Source: Stereum hirsutum FP-91666 SS1
Lineage: Eukaryota > Basidiomycota > Agaricomycetes > Russulales > Stereaceae
Assembly: GCF_000264905.1 (NCBI RefSeq)
Contig: NW_006763142.1
Coordinates: forward strand, 1,149,047 to 1,213,046
Reading direction: 5' to 3'
Length of the DNA: 64,000 bases
Position numbers and translations under genes: made by a program. Positions 12,861 through 24,891 of the stretch are shown one piece after another (the stretch's first letter is position 1; each line of letters begins with the position of its first letter). A model generated the notes under the pieces. It made no database searches and was not told the origin of the DNA. It was given only the letters and a program-made list of their open reading frames with translations.

Positions 12861-15149
12861 TTACGAAGCCTCGACACCCCTCAGGCTCACGGGCGTAGTC
12901 GGACGTGAGGGCACAAGCGAATGACCGGCGCGCAAGTCGGGGAAGTAACCCTCCTGGGGAGTGGGAACTCCAGGCAGGTTGCGAGCAGCGAACACCATCT
13001 TCGCGCGAGGGAAAACGGCATCAGCGGCGATCAGCTGGTTTGCGGCACCGATCAAGGCCTTGCACCTGGCGTCGACGACATCGCCAGAAATTCCAACGCC
13101 CCAAGCGGACTCCGACGAGGAAGCAGAGGAAACATCGAGGATAGCGGCGATACCTCCATCGCAGTTCTGCAAATGGGACTCGCCGACGGTGAGCTCAAGG
13201 TCGAGGTGAGACTGGAGGGCGTCGCGGAGAGCAGCGACGGGGCCACGACCCTTGCCTTGGATGTGGCGCGACTTGCCGTCCACCTCGATCTGAGCATCGA
13301 GCGAAACATGGGACTCGTCTGCGGCACTGTTAAGTTCTTCAGAGTCGTCGGACGAAGCGGTAGACGGGGATAGAGGGCGAAGGTCGACAAAACGAAGGGC
13401 AAGACGGTCGGAAGGGGAGGGAGTGAGACCGAAGGTAGTGTGGAAGACGTCTTTGAGGAGGTTGACGGTCATCTCGCGTTGGGTACGCTCGCTCTCGTGC
13501 TGTACGGCCTTGTAGAATGCGACCTGCATGCGGCGAGGGAGATCGATGCCCATGGTCTCCTTGATGATGTAGGCCGCGCCTGCCTTGCCACTCTGGCTGC
13601 TGACACGGATGAGGTTCTCGTACCCATAGCCAAGGTCCTTCGGGTCGAGCGGGATGTACGGAACCGACCAATACTTGATCCCTTCTCCAGTCTGATCCAC
13701 CTTCTCCCAACGCTTCCTCTGCGACTCGAGACCCTTCTTGATAGCGTCCTGGTGGGTACCGGCGAAAGCGGTGAAGACGAGCTGGCCGGCGTAGGGGTAG
13801 CGTTGAGGCGTCATCATCTCGTTGCAGCGACAGACGACCTCGACGATTTCGGGAAGGTTGGAGAAGTCGAGGCTGGGTGAGACACCCTGAGAATAGAGAT
13901 TGAGCGCGAGAGTGATAAGATCGACGTTGCCGGTCCGCTCGCCGTTGCCGAGGAGGCAGCCTTCGACTCGGGTACCGCCCGCGAGAACGCCAAGCTCTGC
14001 GGCAGCAACAGCAGTGCCTGTGAAAAAAAGAAGTCAGTGATTGACTCTTCTCGGAGGCGAAGAAGCGATGCTCACCTCGGTCATTGTGAGGGTGGATGCT
14101 GAGAATGACATTCTCTCGCTGGTTGATGTTGTTCCCAAAATATTCGACCTATCATTGGTGGACGAATGGGATTAAGCACGGGAGGAGCCATATGGAGTGA
14201 GAAGGAACGTACCATATCGGCGTAGTGATTGGATGGGGCGCATTCCACGGTAGCAGCGAGGTTGAATGTCACCTTGTCATCGCCAGGACCGGCTTTGCCC
14301 CAAGCCTCGAGGACGCGGTTTCCAAGCTCGACAGCGAAGGTGGGTTCTGTCTGCGAGAACGTCTCCAGACAGTAATTCAAACGAAAGTGGGTGCCTACAG
14401 AGACGAAGTTAGTCAATAGAGTCGGCGGGAAAGGGAGGCGGCCGATGCCTTACCAGAACGAGCGGTCTCCTCCTCCGTGAGCTTCTTCACGAGGCGAACG
14501 GCATTGAGGGTGAGATCGATGGTCTTCTCCTCTGTGTTGCGGAAAACGACCTCGCGGAAGAGAGGCGAGACGGCGTTGTAGAGATGAATGATCGCCTTCT
14601 TGGCGCCTGCCAGCGAAGCGATGGACTTCTCAATGAGGTCAGCACGAGCCGGAGTGATGATCTGTGTCAATCGCGCGGTCAGTGCACTGAAGTGCGACAA
14701 GAGGATCCAAATTTACCTGAAGAGACACGTCATCGGGAACTTCGTTGTTCTCGATGAGATATCGGCAAAACTCGAAGTCTGATTCCGACGAAGAAGGATA
14801 GGCTACTTCGATCTCCTTGAAGCCAATTTTGACGAGCAGTCTAGGGCCGAAGTGAGTGAGTGTTTCACATGATATAGTCAAGAGATGAGCACATACCTAA
14901 AGAGTTCGAGTTTGGTTTTGTTGTTCATTGGATTGATGAGTGCTTGGTTGCCATCTCGAAGATCGGTGGACAGCCAGGTGGGGGCAACAGTGGTTCTTCG
15001 GTTAGGCCATTGGCGAACGTAGCCGGGAGGGAACGGCACAGTGGGATAAGGGAGATACTTGGTAGCGGGGTCGACACTGTACCGGAGGGACGGTAAGTAT
15101 GGTGGGCATAAGATAAACCAAGAACAGAGGCTTCTTACAGCATAGGCAT
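12861..15149 (-). CDS. LEU4: 2-isopropylmalate synthase
   Basis: Condenses acetyl-CoA and 2-oxoisovalerate, the first committed step of leucine synthesis. A tiny first exon starts at ATG 15149 (MPML), followed by [20 protein letters not shown] and the catalytic [18 protein letters not shown]. The barrel continues with [44 protein letters not shown] and the metal-binding [10 protein letters not shown](R) with its HxH pair. The last exon (12861-13817) carries [40 protein letters not shown] and [11 protein letters not shown], and then the C-terminal LeuA allosteric domain, where leucine feedback acts. It ends [18 protein letters not shown]...EAS. All domains are present in order. The N-terminus shows no obvious mitochondrial presequence. 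Seven or so introns lie in the 5' half. Confidence 0.94.
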
Positions 15150-17769
15150 GGTCGAATATAATCGTTGAGGCAGTGTTGTGCGAGGTAGATACAGAAGCGG
15201 TGTTCAGATGAGCGACTTTTGAGGAGGGGGGTCAAGAGGTAATGGGGGGTCGCTGCGGGACCAGCCTCAATTTATATTCAAAGAGACCGCACCAGTAGCC
15301 GAACGCGTCAGTTCGATCCATCTTGAGTTTACTCAAGAGCTGCGGTGTGAGAAGATGGGCCCTCACCAATGGCGAGCGCGCTGCCCCAGTCCAACAGACT
15401 GATAGCTGGAGAAGCACGCCAGCGCTGGTTCACTACCAATCGCGCAGAAACGGCCCCATTTGAGGGTACCAGGGGCCCACAACATGCTCCGAGGCACAGA
15501 CATAATGAGAGTCACGGAGGTCAATGCCACCGCGGTATGTGCAAACATGCCTGTAAGGAGCCTCCATTGGAGACCCATATCTGGCTTCAATTCATTAGAT
15601 GGGAGTGTGCGAGCGTGGCTACAAAAGAGGTCTCTCGCAGTTACAATGCTATTGGGCAGATCGCGAGCGAATGAGGCCGGAAATCATACGCTTAGCATTC
15701 ACAAGGTCTGTCAGAGACGGGGTCAAACTATGGGCCTCCACTCGTAAAAAGCACCCAAAGCATACTTGCAACGCAATGACCAAGAAAAGAATCAGGGCGA
15801 TTCCTGTGAACGGGGTGGTAATGGCCATCATCTGGAAGTCTATCGAGACGATAACCTCACAACCCAAGAGCGAACAAGCATGCATGTCGTCTCCCTGAGT
15901 TCGGTGAAGAAGGTATACCAAGCCACACCTTGCAACTGCGAAGGTCAAAGACGTAGGTAAGCCTAAAGACCTATCAGTGAAGAAGGACTTCGGGAGCCGA
16001 TGGCAAGTCGACGGTACGTTATCACGACTCGGGGACAGGTCTCTCCAAAGCAAAAGTGCGGTCACAGTGAGAACTTACAAGAGTGTGGCCCAACGTTGCT
16101 GGGGGATAAGCATGGTGATGTCACGGAATGCTGGGACTCGGGGATCCACGAACTCTGTGGCACTGCAGTCCTAATGATGGATGCAGGCTTGGCAGTCCCA
16201 AAACAACAAGCATGGCAATGACTACCCTCGGTAAGAGCGATAGAGTTTTCCCCGACAGTTCTCGCGAGATGACTGCCTGGTGATTCTGTCGATCTTTTGG
16301 CTACGAGTGTCGTTTACTGCTTAACCGTCGGTAGCAAGGTCATGAAAATGAGAATGGAGACGCTCCAAGGCGTCCTATGCAGCAAAAGTCGTGTATCAGA
16401 GCGTGAAAAACTCTAGGGGACTAGACGGAGTGGGATATGAAGCTTGGAGGGACGAGCGGTCATTGTGGCGCGAGCGCCCAAGAAATTTTCTGGCGCTCGG
16501 GGAATGCCGGGCTGTCCTTGAATGGGAACGGAGCTTTCTCAGCTTGCTGCGAACCACGCACCTCTTCCTGTCTTTCTCCATGCTTCCCGATGGCTACTCG
16601 TGTCTAACAAGTTTTGAGCCAACGTTTGCTCCCATGCGAAGTTTACGGTGGCATCAGATAACCACACCTTTGTTCGTCCTCGGCTGGGCACTGATCTCGA
16701 CGTTGTCAGATACTCTTTGTTTCTCCGTGAGAGTTCGAACTTCGTTTTCGTATGGCCAGGAATGCCCTATAACTTACGATATCTCTGGACCTACCGGCAC
16801 ACAGCTGTAGCAATGGAAGATACGCTATAGCCGAGGACTAATACCAAGCCAGAATCATCTCTTGGGCTGCTAAGAGACCACCGGAGATGCTCTACTGGGG
16901 CTCGTTTACTGACTGTTGTGCTCGTCTTTGGTTTACTCAATCGATACGCGGTCGCACGCGGAGCGCGAGCTCGCTCTCCGATACAGGGTGGGAACGCTAC
17001 ACTTCCTCACGATGTTCTCATCGATGCACAGGGTGATGACAGTGCGCGATGGCGATGGGCATCTTTCACCCTGGTCACTACTGATTACTAGCGGCTCAGT
17101 GGGAAGAAGTCTGTATCTACGCAGCGCATGGGCAAGTCTCTTTGCATTATCAACGGGATAAGACAGTGACATAGCCCTCGGAGATGGGTGGCGCGTTAGC
17201 GAAAGGTCCTCACGACCCCGCTCATTCCTTCGTTAACGTGGGCGGCGCCTGGAGCCGCCATGTCTGAAACGCAAAATCTTGAGCTTTAACGTCGATGAGA
17301 CCCTGATCGGGAGAAACAGCCTCAGCTTCTCATGCTCTGGCTGATACATCTTCCAAGATTACTGTGTGTCCTGCCGATGCATTTCGGGCCAAGCCTCACA
17401 TACAGTTCTCTGTTCTATGTTGGTCGAATCAAGCCTTTCTCGACTCGACAACTTCTCTCCGTAGGCCGATGAAGCTACGTATGTACCCTTATTTCGGAAC
17501 AGCCACCGCTATCTCCACCTATCCATAATTCGGGTACCCATGCTAACGGTCTTCGTCCATTTACCGCAGCAGTCCAATCGAAAACGAGGCCAGCTCGGCG
17601 AACCGTGCATTCAGGAAAAAAGCGTCCCTGTCCCTACCTTCTCCATTCACGAACAGATTCTGTCATCACTCCATCCCTAGAGTGACCCCACCTCGCTCTT
17701 TCCCCCCTCACCCTCTCTAGATTTCTGACCTATCTCGAACTGCCCGCTCCTTTCTCTATCTTTCAACGC
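15150..17769. other. 2.6-kb region without a resolved gene; membrane-like frames
   Basis: The left end is the promoter of the leucine gene and the right end (pyrimidine-rich, 17640-17760) that of the transporter. In between, minus-strand frames at 15649-16065 and 15363-15590 contain hydrophobic helices (TTPFTGIALILFLVIALQV; GMFAHTAVALTSVTLIMSV). An open segment near 16090-16180 reads EFVDPRVPAFRDITMLIPQQ behind a possible acceptor. Plus-strand frames at 16391-16830 compete with these. This could be a multi-exon minus-strand membrane protein or its relic; I could not join a full model. Confidence 0.3.
15363..16180 (-). CDS. possible hypothetical membrane protein fragment
   Basis: This is tentative. 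Three minus-strand segments could be exons of one gene. The first, around 16090-16180, follows a TTAG acceptor and reads DCSATEFVDPRVPAF, ending before a GTAAGT-like donor. The second, within 15649-16065, has one strong transmembrane helix. The third, within 15363-15590, has another helix and ends near 15360. I recognise no family, no start codon can be fixed, and the splice joins are not proven. It may be a decayed gene. Confidence 0.25.
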
Positions 17770-19962
17770 ATGACGATCACTATTATGGACACAGGCAGTA
17801 CACGTCCCTCGTCTCTTACAACTACCCGTGACCCGGAAAAAGGCATAGACGGATATGTCTCTCCCTCATCCGCGTCCGCGAACGAAAAAACACGGCCATC
17901 TTCAGTTTCTTCGTCACACTCTCAACCACTTACCGTCACTTGGGACGGACCCAACGATCCGGAGAACCCAAGAAACTGGACGACGCGTAGGAGATGGGTA
18001 GTGACTATGGTTGTTAGCCTGTTCACGTTCATAAGGTTTGTGCTCGCTCTCTCTATATTTGGTGCTTGCAATGCTTATTGAGGGTAAACCTCGCAGTCCG
18101 GTCGCTTCTTCCATACCTTCCCCATCACTTCCGGCGATCTCGAATGACCTTCATCTTCCCGTGGGGTCCATCTTGCAAAACATGTCCCTCTCGATATTCA
18201 TCTTAGCGTATGCACTCGGGCCTCTTGTATGTGAGTATTTTCAGGCGCATTGTGTGCGAGATGAATCAATGCTTAACAGAACTTCTAGGGGGTCCACTCA
18301 GCGAATTATTTGGACGCCTTCCCATCCTGCAGTCATCAAACATCTTCTTCCTTAGTAAGCAACGACATATACTTCTTCATGCAGGTCTGACTCATACTCT
18401 ATCAGTCTTCAATACAGCGTGTGCTTTTGCCAAGACTCCCACTCAGCTTCTTATTTTCCGATTTCTGGCAGGTCTTGGTGGTGCTGCCCCTCAGTCTGTT
18501 GGCGGTGCCGTGGTGGGAGATCTCTGGGCTCCCGATGAACGCGGGAGCGCCATGAGCATATATTCTCTTGCACCCCTCGTCAGTCTTTTTCTTGGGCGAA
18601 ATCTTGTACCGTGTGCTGAACCGTCTTCTCCCGACCCGTATCAGGTCGGCCCTGCCACTGGACCCCTTGTGGGCGGATGGATTGCGGAGAAAAGCGAATG
18701 GCAATGGGTGTTCTGGAGCGTTAGTATAGCCGACGCACTTCTCCAAGTTGCAGGTTTTGTAAGTCCATCGCCTTATCACGGAGTTTCTTCCTTCTTAAAA
18801 CTTTTTTCTTTGTTCCATCAGGTCTTCATACGTGAAACGTACGCAGGTCAGATTCTGAGGCGCCGCGCTGCCAAGTTACGGAAAGAAAAGAACGACCCTC
18901 GTATTCGATGTGAGTTCGAGACTCCAGATCGTCACTGGAGTCGTGTACTCGCCCGCGGCATGATCAAACCGTGGTACTTCCTCGCCACCGAGCCTATCGT
19001 GCAGGTCCTTGCACTTTACATGGCAGTTCTCTATGGCTTGCTTTACTTGACTTTGACCGGTGAGTGTCATCTAGTACCGCTATCGTCGTTCTTCATGACC
19101 TTCCACTGATACTCGTGTATCTGCCAGCATTTGTCGAATTATTCACGGTCGAATATGGACAGAGCGACGGTATAGCTGGCCTGCACTACTTGTCTATTGC
19201 TCTTGGCTCCACTGGTTTGTTCATTCCACACTCCTATCCATTCTCCATCAAGTTACCCTTCTTCCGTACCAGTCGGCGGCCAAGTTGGCGCTCGTGTCCT
19301 CAACAAGGTCTATGCAAAGCTGAAGGCCAAGAACGGAGGTGTCGGCACACCCGAAATGCGGTCAGTCATGATCCTCTTGGCCTTCCCTTCATCCTTACTC
19401 CACACTAAAACTTCTTCACTTCGCCGCGTCTGTCAGGCTTCCCCTCCTCATGGTGACGGCGACCACACTGCCCGTTGGCCTTCTCATCTATGGTTGGACA
19501 GCGCAAGCACACACGCACTGGATCTTCCCCGACCTTGGCGTGTTTATCTTTTCCATCGGAATCGGAGGTAACTGGACATGCATCCAGACGTATCTCGTAA
19601 GTGTCTCTCCCGCAGTCTCCCACACAGACAGTTTTCATCTCATTGTCTTGGTTGTGCACTTCGTGTACAGGTCGACAGTTACGCCGTTTACGCCGCGAGC
19701 GCCATCGCGGGTGTTACTTCGTTCCGTGCCCTTGCTGGATTTGGTTTCCCGCTGTTCGCGGATAAGATCTATGGACAGCTTGGAAACGGTAAGCTTTTTT
19801 TACTTCACAATTCGCTTCTCCTATCGTTATACTGTGCTGACGTTGTCCTCAGGTTGGGGCAACACGATCCTCGCCCTCGTCTGTCTCGTAATCGGATGCC
19901 CAGCACCGTTTGTGTTCTACAAGTACGGTCCTGCACTCCGAGCCAGGGGACAAGGGGCGTAA
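17770..19962 (+). CDS. MFS transporter, DHA1 (drug:H+ antiporter / polyamine-like) family
   Basis: A twelve-helix proton-coupled exporter of the plasma membrane. It starts at ATG 17770 with a Ser/Thr-rich cytosolic tail, then the family signature DGPNDPENPRNWTTRRRW before helix 1. Later exons give LPVGSILQNMSLSIFILAYA, then LGPLVWGPLSELFGRLPIL (loop 2-3 motif), FRFLAGLGGAAPQSVGGAVV, GDLWAPDERGSAMSIYSLAP and GPATGPLVGGWIAEKSEWQW (helix 5 motif C). The central loop has ETYAGQILRRRAAKLRKEK. The second half includes EPIVQVLALYMAVLYGLLYL, then PLLMVTATTLPVGLLIYGWT, WTCIQTYLVDSYAVYAASAI and the end CPAPFVFYKYGPALRARGQG. An alternative donor reading at about 18232 (GTGAGT) restores the conserved LGPL-GPLSE junction. 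The substrate cannot be told from sequence; toxin or polyamine export is usual for the group. Confidence 0.9.
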
Positions 19963-20637
19963 GGTAGGGTGACGGAATAGACGCCACTGGCTTTCGGGAG
20001 TCCTCATTTTTGCACTGTTCTATCTTCACAATCGGGACTGTATCGTGTTGGGCCACACATTATAGAGTGGCCCCTATGTGTTTTTTCCTTCATTTTCTGC
20101 CACAATGTAGCCTCCATCTCCGTTATCTGCCAATGTTACGGTAATCTTAGTAGGTTCAACCTTCTCAGAGACTTACGTTTCTACAGTAACCTGCTATGGA
20201 ATGAGTCGACGACGCATAGTGATGGGGCAGCTCACGAGGTCCTCTGCTAGATCACCTTTAACGAGGTGGCAGCGGGTGTTGCCGGTGTGGCGTTAGGAGC
20301 GAGTCCGACGTGGCCACACTGAGCATGTTTGGTCATAGCGTTCATCATTCCTTAGTACTGTTGGATTCGGTGCTCATTTGTCTTCCTCTCGGCCATGAAG
20401 GACAGCAGTGGCCGCCGCCGAACCCGACTACTGTTCAGACGACTAGCCGCGACAACTCACAGTACGCAACACAATAGCACATCACTCGCCCGCAACTTTG
20501 CCCGTCAGCATAAATAGTATCCCATACGGTGGCTGCTTCCCTCATCATCCATATTTTCACTCATCTTGTCTCTCGTCCTCACCAAGCCTCTCATTTATCT
20601 TTTTTTTCGCCGCTCATTCCTTCCTTGCTTGCGCACA
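19963..20637. other. intergenic region, promoter of LysM gene
   Basis: About 675 bp. The right end (20520-20637) is pyrimidine-rich, as expected for a fungal promoter and 5' leader, directly before the LysM start codon. No other element was seen. Confidence 0.45.
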
Positions 20638-21345
20638 ATGGTTACCGTGCTGCCAACGCGATTCAACTTCGTGTGCTTTGCAGTACTCCTGGCTGGGCTG
20701 GTATCCAACCAGGCTGTCGGCCTAAGTTTAAGCAAGACGAGGTATCGTCGTGCGGCTGAGACTGTCCCAGGATGTACCACCGGCAACACTACTACTCCGT
20801 TCGTTCAAGGGGACACATGCGAGGGTATTGCTGAAGCTTACAATGTCACTCTGTAAGTCCCGACCTCTGAATCCTGTGTCTAAATGGATTTCCTTCGTTC
20901 TCAATGTGACCTTTCGGGTGGCTGATGTCTGCACAGATTTGAGGTCTTTATAAACGCAAACCTCTCTGGAAAGAACTGTGATGCCCTCAACATTGGTGAT
21001 GTATGTCGCCAGCTGCTTTGAAGAGAATGTCGCTGAATTCTGTTTATCCACTAGACTATGTGCATCCAAGCGAATGACCAGCCAAGATGCATACTGGGAT
21101 ATCTTACCGAGGACAATGTTACATGCGACGAGATCATACAATCCAATCACATCCCCGATATCAGCACCTTCATCGCCAACAACGGGCTTGATAGCAACTG
21201 CACGTTGCGCGCAAATGAGGTAAGAACTTCTTCCTTGGGTGCTGAAAACGAAACATCGAGCTCATATTCCCATCAGACTGTTTGCGTGGACAACGCAGTA
21301 ATTCCCTACATTATCACTGGACTCAATATCACGGAGGATGCTTGA
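20638..21345 (+). CDS. secreted protein with two LysM-like domains
   Basis: A small secreted, Cys-rich protein of about 170 residues in four exons. It begins at ATG 20638 with a hydrophobic signal peptide (FVCFAVLLAGLVSNQAVG). A dibasic site follows (KTRYRR before AAETVPG), which suggests Kex2-type processing. The first LysM has GDTCEGIAEAYNVTLFEVF, then NANLSGKNCDALNIGDTMC. The second, more divergent, has DNVTCDEIIQSNHIPDISTF and CTLRANETVC. The mature part has eight cysteines, four per domain, and several N-glycosylation sequons. Exons end at GTAAGT/GTATGT donors and the stop is at 21343-21345. LysM modules bind chitin oligomers; in fungi such proteins can shield hyphae or mask chitin. The binding role is inferred from the fold signature only. 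Confidence 0.82.
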
Positions 21346-21518
21346 CGTCGCAGACGTGCGATATCATGTTGCCTTGATGGTAGATGACAGAAGACGATGA
21401 TGCTGCTCGCAGTTCGTTTCGTATGATATCTGTGATACCAGAATATAGTACCCACTACTGGTGGTGGTTACACATGAGTTATTGTTTATCGTTCGTCGGA
21501 ACTATGAGTGAGCTTTAC

Positions 21519-22591
21519 CTAGTAGCATGGTGCCCCCTTGAGCTTCTGTACAGACTTCGCTACCAAGGACCTCGCTGCCTCAACACCATCCGGCCCACCT
21601 CTACCTTCGATAATGGCAAGCAACCCCGCATACAGTGCGTACCATAGAATCTTCGTCTTCTGCCTCGGAAAGACCACGAGAGGTCCCCCGTAGCCCTCAA
21701 TAATAGCGTCATTTCGCTCCATCAGCGTCGCCTCCATCATAGGATCTCCCCACAAACCATGTTCCCAGCCGATGAAGGCGATAATCTCTGAGTCCTGCTC
21801 TGTATCCTCAAATGGGATCTCCACCAGTATCGCATCCTCGTCATCCGTAAACGAGACGAGCGATGGGACTTCGACATCGTCAAACAGGAAGAAACCGATT
21901 GCACGAGAAAGGCACTGGCGAAGCTCGACCATGGGCAATGATAAACCCAGCTTATCCTGGTGACTCTCGACGTGTGACAAGAGATCTTCGAGGAGGAGTG
22001 TGAACGCCTCTTGCCAGCTCCAGGCCCTGTCCTTCTCCCGGGCAGGCGTGCCGAACCAATCGTTCTGCACCTGGTGGAGTTGATGTAGATACGACCCTAG
22101 CCTGAGGTCAAGCTTGAGGGCTTGAGCTTGCGTCACAGATCGACGCGCTTGTGATAGCGTGACGAGTGTTGAAGAAGAGGCCGTTGCGGACGGTAGTGAA
22201 AGAAGGATGTACAAGTATGGGATGACGGATTTCGAGGTATCGAGGGCTAAGTACATCGGCACCGGCAGGGGTGACGGATTCTGAGCATGAAGAAGGTCGA
22301 GCATAGCTTTTTGTGCTAAAAGTGTGTTTCGCGAGTATGTGGATCGGGAGTTGGCCTCTGGCACTGTGGCCCTCAAGAGGTACCTGCTCTCGCCACAGCG
22401 AAGAGAGATAGTTGCGGAGGTTTGGCTGTGTGGCGCCATGAGTATATATCGCGACATGAAGCAATAAGTATATGTCCTCACGTTCTCAAAGATATTATAT
22501 TCTCAAAGGAGGATATCGGCTCAGGTGGTTGAACATGTTGGTCCAGTGTGTCCTGCAGTTCTTGAAGGGAGAGATCGATGGCGATCGACAT
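21519..22591 (-). CDS. phosphotransferase (APH/kinase-fold) protein, catalytic residues apparently lost
   Basis: Two exons, 22591-22482 and 22425-21519, joined over a 56-bp intron (GTGAGG...CACAG), give 1017 nt, so 338 residues. The start MSIAIDLSLQELQDTLDQHV is taken because the exon joins in frame; the internal frame alone would start later. The N-lobe has TISLRCGESRYLLRATV. The middle has KLDLRLGSYLHQLHQVQNDW, like the LGxxLxxLHxxxN helix of aminoglycoside-phosphotransferase-like kinases. The C-lobe has AFIGWEHGLWGDPMMEA, matching the IDWExxxxGDPxxD metal-loop region. The catalytic loop expected at HGDxxxxNILV reads VSFTDDEDAILVEI, without the His-Gly-Asp or Asn. A pseudokinase or repurposed fold is therefore likely. 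It is a convergent neighbour of the LysM gene, 173 bp away. Confidence 0.7.
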
Positions 22592-23044
22592 GATACTACG
22601 GGATAGGCCGTCAAACTAGACACATCCATTGGATTCGAGTGAGAGTTTGATTAGGATGAGAGTATAAGACTCTTACGTCTGGTAGAACGAATGCTGGGAA
22701 AATACCTAGGCAGTAGCAACGTACATACGAGTAGAAGAAGGAAAGGTACTGTGCGCCCGGATGGCTTTGTGATCTTATCTTATCTCTTGCATTCTCACGA
22801 CTCTAAAGCACTGTGATCTTATCTCACCTGGACACAGACGCACGCGTTCTTCCGGGCCGTCCAAGTTCAAGTCCTTCGTCTCGACCTTCACCATCGTGGT
22901 AACCAACAGCTCGCCAGGTAGGGTGTGCAGCTCTGTTGATTTATATTCGGTCAGTGGTTCAATCAGAAGACTATACTCTTAGATATCTGCGAGCTTCGAA
23001 GCAAGCTTTTCTAAATCTGAAACTGTCTCAGGCTCGACACCGTC
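22592..23044. other. divergent intergenic region
   Basis: 453 bp between two diverging genes, presumably holding both promoters. No clear repeats or coding segments. Confidence 0.45.
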
Positions 23045-23681
23045 ATGGTACCCAATTCGCAGACATACCCTTTTCAATCTTCCACAGCGGTCGCAGGGAG
23101 TTCCTTCCCTTTTCAGGCATCCTTCTCCGATATGGCTTTCCCAGGACATATGTACTCCTCCCAGTCGCTGTCCGATCAGAACATGGACCCGAATTCTCCG
23201 GAACTGTTCAAGGCAAACATACGACTTGTTCAAGAGCAGTTGAACCATGTTCGTAATCTAGCGAGAGAATCCTTGGACGGGATGTATGTGGTCATTTCTG
23301 TACTTCCATGGCCAACGATCTATCTGACGTCCTATCCTTTAGCGAAAGAGCTTACCTTCCCCAGATAAGTCCTGCGCAGACAGCAGGTACGTGCTTTTAT
23401 CTCTCCTCCACATCAGTGCTACATTCAGAAGTCACGTTACAGCCAACATCGCGAATCTCAAGCAAGCCCTTTTCACCCTGAACGAGCTCCTGCGATCTAC
23501 TGGCGTTGGTGGATTGCCTGTGCTTACCCCTACAGCTACCGCAGCACCTCCAGAGGATCAACTCGCCGATCAGACGAACAAGACGATCAACTTGGTCTTC
23601 AACCGTCAGAGCAAGAATCAAGAGGCTGCTGCAGACGTTGCCCATATTCTCGCTGCACCAGAGCAGGCCTTCCGTCGATGA
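23045..23681 (+). CDS. small conserved basidiomycete protein of unknown function
   Basis: Three exons join cleanly: from ATG 23045 to 23284 (donor GTATGT), a short second exon (ERAYLPQISPAQTA), and a third ending at TGA 23679-23681. The N-terminal 60 residues are Ser/Phe/Gln-rich and look disordered (YPFQSSTAVAGSSFPFQ). The rest is helical: NSPELFKANIRLVQEQLNHV, then ANIANLKQALFTLNELLRST, possibly a short coiled coil. A Pro/Thr linker and DQLADQTNKTINLVFNRQ follow. I do not recognise a named domain. The helical register suggests a protein-interaction role but nothing firmer. Confidence 0.65.
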
Positions 23682-23877
23682 AGACGAGTTATAGCCAAAG
23701 TTTGTAACTTACGACACCCTATTGTACTTATATGCCCGTAACCCGCTTTGTATTGTTCTCGAACCGTCTAGCTCCTTATTCACCTATGGAAGTGTCTCTT
23801 CTTCTTTGTGTCAAAATGGATACCGACCCCGACCCCGCACTCGTATTCAAGCCTCCCAACATTTCAGTCTACTTTGA

Positions 23878-24360
23878 CTATTGTACAAAATGTGATTGAA
23901 ACCTCGCTACAGCTCTGACATCAGGATAGCTGGCCAGTAAGTACTGAGGAAGCGTGTCGCGAGATAGCGCCGCCGCTCTTCCGCCTTCATTCCCAAACTC
24001 TGTCCATCCCATCGTAACTCGTCCACCACGCCTTATATACCCGGCCTCATCTCTAGCACGCAGCATCCCTGCAAACGTCGTCAGATAGGGACGATCTTCT
24101 CCGCCACAATCGCCCAGAACAATTTCGCGGAGGTTCGATGGATGGACGTCCGTCCACTGTTATGCTCACCCTTGGGTACGCGTGGAACGGCACTGTTGGC
24201 GAAAACAAATTGGTCTTCGATCTCGAAATCGGGGTCGGCGAGTCGGTACAGTAGAAGACGGACAACGTTTTGACTGAGTCAAGATCGCTCCCTACTTCCC
24301 AATCTACGTCGAGAAGTAGGGCTTGTCTCGCTGCTGGGAGGCTGGTTCCTTGGTTGCCTA
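23878..24360 (-). CDS. 3' exons of an unknown gene
   Basis: Minus-strand exons can be joined as follows. A segment after a CATAG acceptor near 24360 reads EPASQQRDKPYFST. A 41-bp intron follows, then VVRLLLYRLADPDFEIEDQF and FANSAVPRVPKG up to a GTGAGC donor. The last exon reads MLRARDEAGYIRRGGRVTMG, then WTEFGNEGGRAAALSRDT, and stops at 23878-23880. The joins keep frame and give a plausible globular sequence. The 5' end could not be found in 24360-24600 and no family was recognised. Confidence 0.35.
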
Positions 24361-24891
24361 TGTTGTAATGATGTTATGGTTGGGCAAGATTGCGAGATAA
24401 GTATGGCGGCACACTGTGCGCTGAGGACACTAGCGCGATATTATCCTAACCCTAGCATTCAACTCACGACTCATGCATGGCAGCGCAAGTTGAACAAAAC
24501 GTTTCGGCCTCGCTTATCCCCTAGTCCGCGGTCGGACTTCTCCTCGTTGATCGCTAGAGATATCTAGGGAACTCTCGTAACGCGTCGATACATGGTATGC
24601 ACGCATTACCCAGTGCTTCATTCACGATGCATACACTTGAATCTGCGTACACCAGAGTTGGTATCCCGACGCCCGCACAGTAATATACAAAATAAACACT
24701 CAAGAATCCACTCTGTACGAGCGCGAAATAAGTCCACTGAGGCCAAAACTAAGAAGCTCATGTGCTGTACACGAAACTCGGATCGGAGAGGCAGAAGGAC
24801 GAGAAAAAGCCTAAAGTGATAAAAGACTAAATATACGGGAAAAGATGCGAGAAATAATAGGATTGTATGAAGCTGCTAAAAACTGCTCTCG
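24361..24891. other. intergenic region, unresolved 5' end of minus-strand gene
   Basis: About 530 bp. It may contain the first exon of the unknown gene to its left and the 3' UTR of the GNAT-like gene to its right. No convincing coding segment. Confidence 0.35.

Noticed and set aside
13440..13880. 146-codon plus-strand frame opposite 2-isopropylmalate synthase
   Set aside because: Antisense shadow of a well-identified conserved exon.
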